The position numbers and the translations under genes are program-made. Under the pieces are notes generated by a model. It made no database searches. It was not told the DNA's origin and was given only the letters and a program-made list of their open reading frames with translations. A stretch of DNA of 64,000 nucleotides from Doryteuthis pealeii (taxonomy: Eukaryota; Mollusca; Cephalopoda; Myopsida; Loliginidae): contig CM042150.1 of assembly GCA_023376005.1 (NCBI GenBank), forward strand, positions 79,734,095 to 79,798,094, read 5' to 3'. How positions within the stretch are numbered: position 1 is the first letter of the stretch; every line of letters starts with the position of its first letter. Below, in pieces: positions 1 to 11,190 of this stretch.

Positions 1-136
1 GCTGAAGCAAGATAATCGCAGGTGTTACATTAGAGTTGTTCTTCCTTTAGTTGGACAACCTGACAAAGAATAATGGGTCCAACACTCCCAGAATTTATAT
101 GCTAGATGACCGTTGAGCAAAAAGCTTCCTCCCCCC

Positions 137-1719
137 TTTGACAGGTCTTGTTTTTCATCCTGCAAGGTGTTTAGCCACCCTCACCAGACAAAATCAGTGG
201 GGTACCGGTTTGGTCGCCAATGATCAGACTATGAACATACACACAGATAAATACATATTTGCCAATAGCAAATGAATTGAAATTAAACGTCACATGCTCA
301 GAAATAAACAGAATAGGATACTATGGTTAATATTTTCAAGTGAGCTGATTGCCAGATATTAACCTTACATGGGGTAAGGAAGATATATTAACATAAGACG
401 TCGAAAGCCTTATTTCCCAATCAGGAAGATGTCTAACGAAATAAAAGCGGGCTACCCACGACCAGCCAAAATGCAATACCTTATTATATTAACAAAAATA
501 AAATAAATTATAAACTATGAACAGGTGTCTCACAGGGTAGGCAAATCTAAAACCATACAAATTACTGTATGATAAAATTTGAGCTATACTTGGACTACGT
601 AATAAAAACGTCATTAGATCTAATAAAAGAAAAGGGCTGAACGCAAAAAGGCACGAAACAGGCAAAATCTCCCAGAAACTATTACATATGCTGACCATGC
701 AGATATCCTTGTATTACTTGCAAATACACCTCCGCAATTAGATCACTGTTGCATACCCTAAAGAAGCCAGCAAATGGCATTGGTCTCTATGTGAATTAAG
801 ATAAAATAGAGTTCATGTGTTTTAAATAAAATGCAAGCCATCTCCACACTGCATGAAGTCTGAATTTAGTAGGACTGGTTCACATACCTAGGTAGTAATA
901 TCTCATCTACAGAAAGTAATGTCTTTATCTGCATAGGAAAGGCATGGGACATTATAGATTCTCGAGCATAAGAACATCTGATCTTTCTGATATGATAAAG
1001 CGATAATTCTTTCAAGCTGTGGTCGTTTCAGTGCTAGTATATGACTGCACCTCTTGGGCTTTAATTAAACGTTAGTAAAATAGCCAAATGGTAACTACAC
1101 AAAAATGCTGCGTGCTATCCTGAACAACTTCTGGAAGCAGCATCCCACAAAAAGCAGCTGTGTGACCACAAACATTCTATCACACAAACCATCCATATAA
1201 GACGAACAAGAGACACGGGATACTGCTGGAGAAGCAAGAACGAACACGTAAGTAACTTTCTCCCGTGGATACATACACGTGGACCCAGTAGAGTTGACCG
1301 GTCAGCAATGACTTGAATTGATCTACTCAACTCGCTCTGACAGCTTAGATTCCCATCTCTCGACACCCACCCCTATCTGTTATCACCCTGACACGTATTC
1401 CGCTCTGCATCGTGAACACACAGAAAGCTGATTGATGTAGGTTTTTGGCTGATTGACCGTCACTGGTGTGTCCATGTGTAGGTGTACATAGAAAAATGTC
1501 ACTTATGAATTCGTCCTTACTTCTTCAACAATGTTCAGCGAGTCTTATTCGTTTTATTTGGATGGTTTGTGTGATAGGAGGTAAGTAGACATACTGCTAC
1601 TTTTTGTAGTGTCCTGCTTCCAAGATTTGTTCAAGACAGCACGCAGCATCCTAATAAGTTTCCTATCTAACTTTTTCTCTTAGCTTTTTGTTAAAGTCAA
1701 TATGTGCAACCGTATATTA
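137..1719. other. Stretch without recognisable gene
   Basis: This is single-copy-looking AT-rich sequence apart from its partner at 56,451-58,320. Open frames are short and both strands are full of stops. The minus-strand frame at 1,115-1,366 recurs in copy 2, but it is truncated there and resembles no family I know. Confidence 0.5.
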
Positions 1720-2007
1720 GCGCGTGGTGTAATGGTTAAAGTCATGGGAAATGGACTCGTCGCCCCGAGTTCAAATCCTGGACGAGGTAATTGCATTTCA
1801 CTTAGCGCTAATACCCTTGGGAAAGGTATGAATCCTAATCTCCCTCCAGCTATGGATAAATAGTAGGGCAGACTGGACTCTTTAACCTTGGTTAGGCAAC
1901 CAGCCTAGGAAAAGGAAAACTCTGAATTCAAACCTGTTGAACCCCGCTTAAGAAATTGACCTTGTGTCACATCCTGCTCGTGCGGAGGGGTTGGTAAATA
2001 TATATAT
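1720..2007 (+). mobile_element. SINE-A, full length, absent from duplicate copy
   Basis: This is a tRNA-derived SINE. The head carries an A-box-like TGGTGTAATGGTTA and a B-box-like GAGTTCAAATCC, and the body ends in GGAGGGGTTGGTAAATATA followed by AT repeats. About eleven copies of the same family lie in the window. Copy 2 of the direct repeat has an empty site at about 58,310 (TATTAGCACTGAC), so this is a real insertion dated after, or segregating at, the duplication. The family resembles tRNA-derived SINEs described from octopus. Pol III would transcribe it from the internal promoter and a LINE partner would mobilise it. Confidence 0.88.
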
Positions 2008-2261
2008 TTGCACTGACACGGAAACAGCTTGGAAAAATGTACTTATAGCTTAGATAGATCAGATTTCCCTATGCTCGATTAACTGTCTATAGTAGTACAT
2101 GCCTCTTCTATGCATATATTGACATTGCTTTCGGTAGATAGAATATTACTACCTAGGTATGTGAACTGGTATAATTTCAGAGGCTTTACCAGTGTCGAGA
2201 TGTCATCATTTTCTTTCAATGATATTATATAAATATATCATATTTATATTTACTAGCAAAA

Positions 2262-2660
2262 TAATAAACACCCTCCGGGCGATGTAAAAATAGATTTTCG
2301 AAACATATTGCCTGAGGGATGGGAGCTGAAAATTCAATGTCATAGAGTGTGTACCATAAGTATGTAAAATCGTCAAATTTATTAAAGGAGTAAAAGAAAG
2401 AAAGAAAGACAATTTGAAATGGAAACAGTTCCGATAACTTTAAATATTATATTTGAATAAAACAATCTATATATAAATATATAACGCCGGGCATCTATTT
2501 ATTGAAACAATGAGGATTGTCTAACGTTGCATGCTCACATTTTAAGTATATTTATTCTATGTTATGACGTTGAATTATGTGTTGGGTAATGTGACGTAAG
2601 CAGTGACGTTATTTTTGTTACAGACAAAAACCGGAAGCGAATCTCCATTATTAATAGATA
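2262..2660 (-). repeat. Unclassified dispersed repeat D (copy 1)
   Basis: About 390 bp recurs at 58,562-58,945 and, inside the palindrome, at 30,395-30,810 and 42,040-42,462 (opposite strand). Conserved landmarks are GACAATTTGAAATGGAAACA, an ATCTATTTATTGAAAC block and a pair of TGACGT(A/T)A sites at 2,592-2,613. No reading frame is conserved and I see no terminal inverted repeats. It is probably a decayed non-autonomous transposon, class unknown. Confidence 0.7.
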
Positions 2661-2816
2661 TTATCAGCAATATTAAATATTATAAGACTTTTGTCAATTT
2701 ACTAATATGTCTTCACCAATTATATTATCAAAAACATAGCAAAATTATCTTGCCTATAGAGTGAGATAGTATCAAGACATTAATACTATTTTATTTGTAA
2801 AAGTACTTCAGCCAAG

Positions 2817-2949
2817 TGAGGAGCTGATGGTAGGTGTGGCGTTCCATCTCAGATGCTAAAATGATATTATTGGTCTAGCGCTGATGAAAAGGGGATAGAC
2901 TCCCCCGCTGCCTGGTTGATACCGAGATGCCCCGATGACTTTACTTACT
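2817..2949 (+). mobile_element. SINE-B 3' fragment
   Basis: The 3' body of a second SINE family (landmarks GCTGATGGTAGGTGTGGCG, TGGTCTAGCGCT, GATAGACTCCC, CCCCGATGACTTTACTTAC) is present without the tRNA-like head. The same fragment lies at 59,131-59,270 in copy 2, so the insertion predates the duplication. Confidence 0.8.
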
Positions 2950-3194
2950 TCAGCGAAAATCATAATTGTGCTCAATTCGCTTTTAACCGTTTGGCCATAC
3001 ATTACACATCTCTACGCTTACAGACACAAATTTTAGCAAAATATCAAGGAGGCAGAACATATTGATCAATCTGTCCGCCTGATGCGTGTCTCAACAAATA
3101 TTTCACGTATAAGCCTTGTCAATGGGACCTTGAGTGCGCCGGCTGCATTCCCTATAGAGAAATAAGTCCAACCCACAAATGGGTGTCCTGGATA

Positions 3195-3330
3195 TTATAT
3201 TAATTGAATCCAGTTCTTAAGCCCAGCTATAGAGATTAGACGAATAACATTTTCATTGTCATTACTTCCATATTCACCCTCAATAAGAGTGTTAGTAGCT
3301 GCTAGATCCCATATAAGGGTCAAATATAAC
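3195..3330 (-). repeat. Fragment related to repeat C
   Basis: Text around TTCATTGTCATTACTTCCAT and the following CCCATATAAGGGTCAAATA matches the end of the repeat at 47,660-48,080. Copy 2 (about 59,515-59,620) lacks about 22 bp of it. The assignment rests on a short alignment by eye. Confidence 0.4.
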
Positions 3331-3936
3331 AAAAAAAGTATTATACGGTTATTCATATGCACAGCCACGTGTGGATACAATCATAACGTCACAGCCTACA
3401 CGCATTTTCATACACACGCGCATGACAACATACGCACACGTACAAACAATCAAAAAACGCATTCACGTAAACATGCAACACGAGAACAGTTTTAAAAAAT
3501 ACCATCATTCCCCCCCCCAAAAGAAAAAAAAATTAATTTAACTAGAAATGCCATAACAAGACGACTTCAGTTCCAGTGATTTTCTGAAAAAGGGATTTTA
3601 TCTCGAAAATTCAAGAATAAAATACAGGTTAACACACAACACCATTGTTACCTTATTCTTTACTCCTGCATTGTGATAGCCTTCAAAATCAACCTCCAAA
3701 AGAATTATTAGTATTGAATAGGAATAATTCAAACTATACAACCGTGTGCAAACCAATGATTATGAAATAACAATAGATCCTTAAAATCATATAATTTTAT
3801 AATAGATAGAAATACTTAAAAATTTTGAGCCTATCATTTGTATCAAATCCTAATATCAAATAACACATAATGTGTTCATATGCCGTTAAAATAAGGCAGC
3901 AACCTTAAAATGTCACACATAAGCAACTACAATTGG

Positions 3937-4330
3937 ACATATGGCCTAGTGGATAAAGGAGTTAGGTTAAGACAGTTATCTCTGGATTGCAGGTTCAATC
4001 CTGATCAAGGGCAGCAGTAACATAGAATAAAAATTAACACAGCTTAACGCCTCTACCTCAGCTATGGTTAGCGGAATGAGAACAGAATACACCCGTGGAT
4101 TGAATAAAGGATTAGGTTCAAAGTTCCGTGATGGCTCCCGATTAGGACAAGACGGTTCCCGATTACAACAAGAAAGTTCCAGAGACCGAAATGAAGGTTC
4201 CCAAGTCCGAAAAGAAGGTTCCCGAGTCAGATAAGAAATACCTGAAGAAGGCCGGATGGCATATCGGCCGAAACGTTGTACAGATAACAATGAAGATGAG
4301 TACAATAGTCCGAATAACGCAGATAATACT
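3937..4330 (+). mobile_element. SINE-C-like element with internal 20-bp tandem repeats
   Basis: A tRNA-like head starts at ATATGGCCTAGTGGATAAAG (A box) with a B-box-like GGTTCAATCCTG. It is followed at about 4,128-4,235 by diverged repeats of the type GGTTCCCGATTA-GACAAGAA, then a GC stem-loop (GGCCG 4,250-4,254 with CGGCC 4,265-4,269) bounded by CTGAAGA and GAAACG. The duplicate copy is at 60,218-60,605 and keeps 13 bases that this copy lost between two GACAGTT repeats in the head. The 109-residue minus-strand frame here is just a reading of the tandem repeats. Confidence 0.6.
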
Positions 4331-4685
4331 AATCATCAAGTCTCATCTCAAACATTCAGAAAAATAAGCAACTACACTTTTACCATTTTATTAATAAATA
4401 ATAATTTTCTTTCAAAAACCGAAATTGTATTATTTCTAATGCTATCACTATACAAGTAAAACGGTATTATTCAGATTATTATTATCATCACCACCATCAT
4501 CATCATTACCAAAGCCCATAGCAGTGAAACTCCAAAATATGTATGCTAGTCCCCCACCCAAAAATATCCCTTTACAGTTTTATCGGCTCATTCGAATAAA
4601 GACATACATATTAGACTGATACAGACACACAAACACACACTCATACACACACAACGACACAGACAAGCACAAACAAACGCATACT

Positions 4686-4750
4686 TATATATATATATAT
4701 ATTATATATATATATATATATATATGATAAGTTGTAAACACGGTGTGTTT

Positions 4751-4802
<52 letters not shown>

Positions 4803-4811
4803 TATAATATA
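4686..4811. repeat. AT microsatellite
   Basis: Two (AT)n tracts flank a short unique spacer. In copy 2 the matching tract has a SINE-B fragment inside it (61,138-61,276). Confidence 0.95.
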
Positions 4812-4812
4812 A

Positions 4813-5089
4813 GGAAGCGCGTGGAGTAATGGTTAATGTAATGGGAAATGGACCCGAGTTCAAATCTTGGGCGTGGTAATTGCATTTCACTTAGCGCATA
4901 TACCCTTGGGAAAGGTATGAATCCTACTCTCCCTCAAGCTATGGTTAAATAATAGGGCAGACTAGGCTCTTTAACATTGGTTAGGCAACCGGTCTAGGAG
5001 AAGGAAAACTCTGAATTCAAACCTGTTGAACTCCGCTTACGAAATTCACTTTGTGTCACATCCTGCTCGTGCGGAGGGGTTGGTAAATA
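4813..5089 (+). mobile_element. SINE-A copy
   Basis: It has the complete body of the family and the terminal GGAGGGGTTGGTAAATA. The head has lost seven bases between the A and B boxes (GGACCCGAGTTC instead of GGACTCGTCGCCCCGAGTTC). The orthologous copy in the second block is at 61,293-61,572 and keeps those bases, so the loss is private to this copy. Confidence 0.9.
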
Positions 5090-5393
5090 GTACCCCTACT
5101 TTTCTTCTGCAAGAATAGCTTTGACACCAACTAACCCACGAAGGTTGATATGCCATTAAAAAGAAACCGAAACCAGTCCATTCTATTTCTGGTTACAGTA
5201 TGTTGTACTTATTTGTAAGCAATATTTTATTTCTCGAAATTATAAAAACATCTTGAACTTGAAATTTTTATCAATATTTTTGGTCTTCGAGAAGCTGTTG
5301 TCCTTTACTAAGGGTAGCTTAGTTTAGTATCAAGCAAGAAGCGTGGGCACCCAATGAGAATAGAACTCACTATCAATGTTCTGCTAGCCAACC

Positions 5394-5612
5394 GAGGCGT
5401 GTGGTGTAGTGGTTATCGTCGTAGAAAATGGACACGGCGAGACGAGTTCAAATCCTGAATGAGGCTGTTTGCATTTCACATAGCGCTAATACTCGTTGAG
5501 AAGGGGGCGAATCCAACTATTTCCCCTTAAGCTAGGAGTAAATAGGGTAGACTCGGCTCTTAAACTTTGGTATGTAAACCGGTGTAGAAGAATGGACACT
5601 CTGAATTCACAC
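5394..5612 (+). mobile_element. SINE-A, old and 3'-truncated
   Basis: The head GTGTGGTGTAGTGGTTATCG and B box GAGTTCAAATCC are clear. The body stops at CTCTGAATTCAC without the usual tail. Just upstream (5,350-5,392) and downstream (5,812-5,856) are two related pieces with a reversed tRNA-like B box (GAGAATCGAACTCAC), perhaps a further SINE family. Shared with 61,994-62,217. Confidence 0.75.
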
Positions 5613-6495
5613 CAAAGGGGCTGATTTTTCTTTAGTCAAAGCTCCTCTGGGAGCTCCTCCTCTCCCTACGCCTGTCCTTTCCACTAAACAATTTCTTTCT
5701 GTCGTCTTTTTCTTCTTAAACCTAACTGCACATTTCCTCCCACCAAGTACCATTCTTTATTTAATAGCATAAATGAGTCATGACACAATTTCAAAAGTAT
5801 CACCCACACAGTGAGAATCGAACTCACTAACAATGTTATGCTAGCCTATTTATCAAACCATTTTTAATAAGTGAAGTGCTCTTCGAAGATATTGTTTGGT
5901 GTCTTACATTCAACTAGATTTTGGATGGCAACACAAGAATTTATCAAAAAGACAATATAAAAATAAGATAAGAAAAAAAGCATAAAAATACAACAATCAA
6001 AACAGAAAAGAAATCACCCTATCCCCGAGCGCCGAGGCAAAGAAATAAATTATTGTTAGGTTCGTGTACACGCATACACTCTTCGAAATACGTCGATAGT
6101 ACGACACAGAGTGAGCTGATAGATGGAGTAAAAAAACAGAGATAAATGAGACGAATAGAAATATTTAAAAGCCGGCTTCTGCTGGGAGAAGCGTGCCGGT
6201 TTAGACGTGCTACTTTGTAGTATTCTCGCCGAGGCATTGTGATGAGACACGTTAAACTAGTTGCTGGCAGAACTGTGTGGAGTCGAGTAACACAGGAGAG
6301 CACAGACTAATGCTGTGCGTTCGGCTTAATCGGGAGTAAGGAAAACGAAAAGTGAGAATTTAATTTTCTTTATAAAATTATAGATTTATTTTTTGTTATT
6401 ATTATTATTATTATTCAAACATAACCTGCATTCATGTCAATGCACTTAATCAAACTATTCTGCATTGATAACATACACTGAACATTATACATTGT
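5613..6495. other. Stretch without recognisable gene
   Basis: The content is shared with copy 2 (62,218-63,086). It includes a pyrimidine-rich segment (5,640-5,760) and a CpG-bearing segment (6,020-6,320). Minus-strand frames of up to 94-117 codons exist in the two copies but are broken by different indels in each, which argues against coding. Confidence 0.5.
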
Positions 6496-6776
6496 GGAAG
6501 CGCGTAGTGTAATAGTTAAAGTCATGGGAAATGGACTCGTCGCCCCGAGTTCAAATCCTGGATGTGATAATTGTATTTCACTTAGCGCTAATACCATTAG
6601 GAAAGGTATGAATCCTACTCTCCCTCCTGCTATGGATAAATAGTAGGGCAGACTGGGCTCTTTAACCTTGGTTAGGCAGAAGGAAAACTCTGAATTCAAA
6701 CCTGTTGAATTCAGATTAAGAAATTAACCTTGTATGACATCCTGCTCGTGCGAAGGGGTTGGTAAATATATATATA
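6496..6776 (+). mobile_element. SINE-A copy
   Basis: It is nearly full length, with about 20 bases missing before AGAAGGAAAACTCTGAATTC. The same deletion is present at 63,087-63,374, so it predates the block duplication. Confidence 0.88.
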
Positions 6777-7029
6777 ATGAATATTTCAGACAAAAAGTCT
6801 GGTTATGTGATTGATGCATTTTCGAATAAATGTGTGTGCATGCATCTATCTATCAATCTATCTCTCTATCCAACTAATTGGTTGGTTGGTGGATTGGTTA
6901 GTTGGTTTATTGGATTTTACTGCATATCAACCCTCGTTGGGTTATTTTATGCCGAAGACGTTTTGTTTTATTCATTCATTTTTTCAAACTCAGTTTTTTT
7001 TAATTCATTTTTAATTTTTTTTTTATTTA

Positions 7030-7418
7030 TCCCATAGTGGGACCCTAAAAGATACTACCACTCCGGGTCAGATTGGAACTGAAAGCAATGGTAATCACCC
7101 TATCCTCAACGGGTACTCAACACTTCCCAGGGTTCCAGAATTAGAACTTGACCACTAGATGCAGTTAAAAGTCATGACCAGAATACAAAGACTCAGCCAC
7201 CGCCCTCGAGCACATATGATAAAAACGGTTGGGGTTAGCATAAATGCAATAGGGTCGGGATAATTATATAGGTACTATGGCTTGACGTAACCATCCGATA
7301 TATCGGAGGGGCCTCTCCGATCACCCGTCAAGCCTAAGGGCCAAAGTGAACTGTTGCATATCATAGATGGTCATCCAACAGAATACCACCTTAATTATCA
7401 GGGACCACCACCCTCAGC

Positions 7419-7425
<7 letters not shown>
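7030..7425 (+). repeat. Unclassified dispersed repeat C (copy 1)
   Basis: About 400 bp starts at CCCATAGTGGGACCC and is found again at about 63,610-64,000 (duplicate) and, more diverged and reversed, at 47,660-48,080. It has no conserved frame and no tRNA-like head. It ends in AT repeats, as the SINEs do, so it may be a SINE body or a 5'-truncated LINE tail. Confidence 0.65.
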
Positions 7426-7500
<75 letters not shown>

Positions 7501-7632
7501 GTGTGTGTGTGTATGCATGTTTTGTATCTATCTCTCACTCAATCTGTGTGTGTATCTGTCTGTTTCTCTTTCGTTATCTATCTCTCTATGTATGACTTGA
7601 TAATTGTGCATATGATATCAGCACACACTCTA

Positions 7633-7675
<43 letters not shown>

Positions 7676-7716
7676 AGACACACAGACACATATATAAAGA
7701 CTCTCGCACACTTACA

Positions 7717-7755
<39 letters not shown>

Positions 7756-7956
7756 CATCCACACAGACATATGCAGATGAGGCAAGAAGCAAAGATAGCG
7801 ATGCATCGATATCTACCCCCTCTCTCTTTCAATATATATATATATATGTGTGTGGTGTCTGTGTATATGTGTGTGTGTGTCTCTGTCCGGCTTTCTATAT
7901 ACACACACACACACACACACACATATATTTATATATATATATTTGTATATATATAT

Positions 7957-7989
<33 letters not shown>

Positions 7990-8082
7990 GACTCAACACC
8001 GCTTAAAAGTAAGCAAGTGAATATATTCATAGCTCTATGTATGTACTTTTGCATCCTCCCTAAAAAAATCACTGGTCTTAAC

Positions 8083-8152
<70 letters not shown>

Positions 8153-8403
8153 CACTGAGATATATCTACGAAATTACAAATATATGCATGCATGCATTTC
8201 CGAGAGGAAAAAACAGGGCGTATTTTATTCGATAGATACAAATTTGCAGCGAAGCACATATGCAGCATATCATTATATACATAGTCACCAAACATATGGT
8301 ACCAACTTTGCTTAATAAAAAAAAAGAAGAAAACAAAAGGAAAAGGGAAAATAAAATAAAAATAAAGATATATCGATTGATGAACTAGCTTGCATAATTT
8401 AAA

Positions 8404-8439
<36 letters not shown>

Positions 8440-8582
8440 ATGCTTGTATCTCTATCTCTCACTCAATCTGTGTGTGTATCTGTCTGTTTCCCTTTCGTTA
8501 TCTATCTCTCTATGTATGACTTGATAATTGTGCATATGATCTCAGCACACACTCTACCCCCCCCTCCTCTCTCTCTCTCCCC

Positions 8583-8652
<70 letters not shown>
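7422..8652. repeat. Compound microsatellite cluster with an internal 200-bp direct repeat
   Basis: The cluster holds (AT)n(GT)n, (CT)n, (AT)n, (AC)n and (AT)n tracts, then a (GA)n tract at 8,087-8,149 and (GT)n at 8,404-8,436. Unit 7,463-7,670 is repeated at 8,404-8,608 with the same unique core (TCTCACTCAATCTGTGTG through GACTTGATAATTGTGCAT) held between a GT tract and a CT tract. All long frames here are dipeptide readings (Ile-Tyr, Cys-Val, Leu-Ser, Arg-Glu). Confidence 0.93.
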
Positions 8653-8654
<2 letters not shown>

Positions 8655-8865
8655 TAATTTAAAGATTGTTGTCAAATGGTTAGGTAGGTGTCTGAAACTT
8701 TTCCCGAAAAAAAATACTATGTTCCTAAGATATGTATTACTACTGTCAGTATCACTTTTGCCAGTTTTGCTAAATTTAGCAAGATGCCCACCCTCACTTC
8801 CCGGGAGTTTGTTGTCATAGATGTCCCTGAAAAGCAATCATTTGATTGAGCATCTTACATTATAT

Positions 8866-9149
8866 CTGTTTACCCCTTCGTCTCCAGAATGATTCTACAC
8901 AAGGTCACATTTAATCGGAATTTAACAGATTTGAATTCTAAGTTTACCTTCTTTTTAGACAAGTTGGCATACCCAAGATAAAGAACCCAGTCCCCCTACT
9001 ATTTACCGATATCTGGAGCAAGAATAGTTAAGATTTATATCATTCCCAAGTGTATAAGTGCTATGTGAAACGTAAACAGCCTTGTCCAGGATTTTGAACT
9101 CGTATCTCCGTGACCATTACCTTTGACGTCAACCATTACATCACAAGTA
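8866..9149 (-). mobile_element. SINE-A, diverged, full length
   Basis: On the minus strand the order head (ACTTGTGATGTAATGG), B-box region, body and tail (AAGGGGTAAACAGATA) is kept, with many substitutions. It is an old insertion. Confidence 0.75.
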
Positions 9150-9159
9150 AAAAATTTTT

Positions 9160-9160
9160 A

Positions 9161-9224
<64 letters not shown>

Positions 9225-9312
9225 GAATATCGGATTATTAGAAGATATATAGCCATATATATATATATATATATATATATGTAGCTTGATAATCCTAGAT
9301 ATTCTACCTTAT
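9160..9312. repeat. AT microsatellite holding a hairpin
   Basis: ATAAGGTAGAATATC-GGATTAT (9,217-9,238) is the reverse complement, with a two-base insert, of ATAATCC-TAGATATTCTACCTTAT (9,289-9,312). The loop is mostly (AT)n. Confidence 0.8.
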
Positions 9313-9679
9313 GTAATTCAGCATATAAAAGTTATATATAATAACAGTGTTTATTTGACATTGAAAATTCCCATGCTAATATCCATTTTATACTTATCAA
9401 CATTTATCTGAAAGTCTAGTGACTATATAAATAAATGAACAATATGAATTGTGTAAAGGTTAACAAACTATACTAGCAAAACAATAATAGTGAATTCATG
9501 TATGAGTTGGTACCCCATACATCTGGCATCATGCAGGAATAAGTAAAGCTGAAGAAATATACGTGTAATATTGTATATATATGTACACTATGCAGGCATA
9601 CACACCACACACACACACAACACACACACACCTGAACACAGAACACACGCACATAGATATTTATAATGATAATAGTAAT

Positions 9680-9887
9680 ACTGATTACACACACATATAT
9701 ATTATATATAATATATATAATATATATATATTATATATTATATATATAATATTATATATATATATATATATAGTAAGAGTGCTCAATATCATTGAGAGAG
9801 GATTTATATCTAATTTAGGAGAAAATAACGTCACCGGTACTTGGTAACTGTCAGTTTCTCGTCTATGTGATTTTCCAGCCAATATAT

Positions 9888-9962
<75 letters not shown>
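9680..9962. repeat. AT-rich microsatellites
   Basis: Interrupted (AT)n blocks lie at about 9,694-9,771 and 9,881-9,961, around a short unique piece (9,772-9,880). Confidence 0.93.
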
Positions 9963-9963
<1 letters not shown>

Positions 9964-9992
9964 CAAACTGCCATATAGTGATAGTTAATTAT

Positions 9993-10278
9993 GGAGGCGT
10001 GTGGTCTAATGGTTGAGTCGTAGGAAATGGACTTGTCGACGTGATTTCAAATCCTAGTCGAATCTGTTTGCATTTCACATGGCGCTAAAACCCTTGGGAA
10101 AGGTATGAATCCAATTCTCCCTCCAGTTATGGGTAAATAGTAGGGCAGACTGGGCTCTTTAACGATGGCTAGTTAACAGTCTAGGAGAAGGAAAACTCTG
10201 TATTCAAACCTATTAAACTCCTCTTAAAAAATGACTTCGTGTCACATCCTGCTCCTGTGGAGGGGTTGGTAAATATAT
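9993..10278 (+). mobile_element. SINE-A with 15-bp target-site duplication
   Basis: This is a full-length element from GGAGGCGTGTGGTCTAATGG to GGTTGGTAAATATATA. ATAGTGATAGTTAAT (9,975-9,989) before it is repeated as ATAGTAATAGTTAAT (10,279-10,293) after it, with one mismatch. This is the signature of LINE-driven target-primed insertion. Confidence 0.9.
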
Positions 10279-10381
10279 ATAGTAATAGTTAATACTCTGG
10301 TTTGTCAGTTTATCAGTCATGATTTCAGAATTACTACAGTTGCACAGTTATTGTCACTCTCAGGTTATACTAAGGTCGCGT

Positions 10382-10411
10382 TGCTCTCTCTCTCATTCTC
10401 TCTCTCTCTCA

Positions 10412-10480
<69 letters not shown>
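10382..10480. repeat. (CT)n(AT)n(GT)n microsatellite
   Basis: Three dinucleotide tracts run in succession with no unique spacer. A similar (AT)n(GT)n tract lies at 11,068-11,190. Confidence 0.93.
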
Positions 10481-10494
<14 letters not shown>

Positions 10495-11064
10495 TGTGTG
10501 TTTGTTTGTATGTATAAACATATATATGCATACATGATAATCTATAAAAAGTCATATAATCTAACACGTACTAATCTATAAAAGCATCCACATTTCCCAG
10601 ACAGACAAGCATACGTACGCACACATACATAGACATACATAAATACACACGTTTGCACAGATTATCGTCAATCTGAACACATACGATTGTTTTATCTACC
10701 ACTGTTCTCGTAGAGAGGCTCTACATTGGGAAATATCTATTCACTCATTTCACCAAGCGAAAGTCATTATTTGATAATTATTACTTTCAAATAAGTTTGC
10801 CTGGAAAATCATAAAAAACACCAAGATTAAGTTTACTTTTTATATAAAAGTCATTACCAAAAGCCGATTTTTCTTTATAATCATTTTACTACTCATGTTA
10901 TTGTAACTTGTGTAACACATAAGAATCCGATCTTTCTAGTTCTATCACATGCTACGAAAATGTCTGGCCGCGTGTGTAATGAATACCAAGCTGGTATCGC
11001 AAATCATTATTTCTGTGGAGTTTGATCCTCACAGGGTGTCTGTACTTTTGTTGCATTTGATCAG

Positions 11065-11067
<3 letters not shown>

Positions 11068-11106
<39 letters not shown>

Positions 11107-11190
11107 GTGTGTGTGTGTGTGTGTGTGTAAGTGTGTTTGTTTGTGTGTGTATGTGTGTGTGTGTTTGTTTGTGTGTGTGTGTGTGTGTGT
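11068..11190. repeat. (AT)n(GT)n microsatellite
   Basis: An AT tract is followed by interrupted GT repeats with GTTT variants. Confidence 0.93.

Larger units (their letters stand above)
136..7425. repeat. Direct-repeat block, copy 1 (about 7.3 kb)
   Basis: The whole stretch realigns, in the same orientation and order, with 56,450-64,000. Sampled stretches (for example 301-480 against 56,611-56,790) differ at only a few percent of positions plus small indels. Homology starts abruptly at about 136 (shared text CAGGTCTTGTTTTTCAT) and is still present where the window ends in the second copy. Inside lie SINE copies, an unclassified repeat and microsatellites, with no recognisable gene. Copy 1 alone carries the SINE at 1,720-2,007. 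Copy 2 alone carries inserts at 57,773-58,028, about 61,138-61,276 and about 61,575-61,690. It could be a recent segmental duplication or two haplotypes wrongly placed in one scaffold. Confidence 0.9.

Noticed and set aside
1720..1800. tRNA genes suggested by A and B boxes
   Set aside because: Heads belong to SINEs: they are followed by SINE bodies, recur many times and lack a complete cloverleaf.
3976..4305. Frame of 109 codons, with a 102-codon partner at 60,270-60,578, apparently conserved
   Set aside because: Conservation is due to the block duplication; the peptide is a reading of 20-bp tandem repeats and the two copies differ by unit loss.
7354..8820. Several overlapping frames of 60-138 codons on both strands
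   Set aside because: All are products of dinucleotide tracts.
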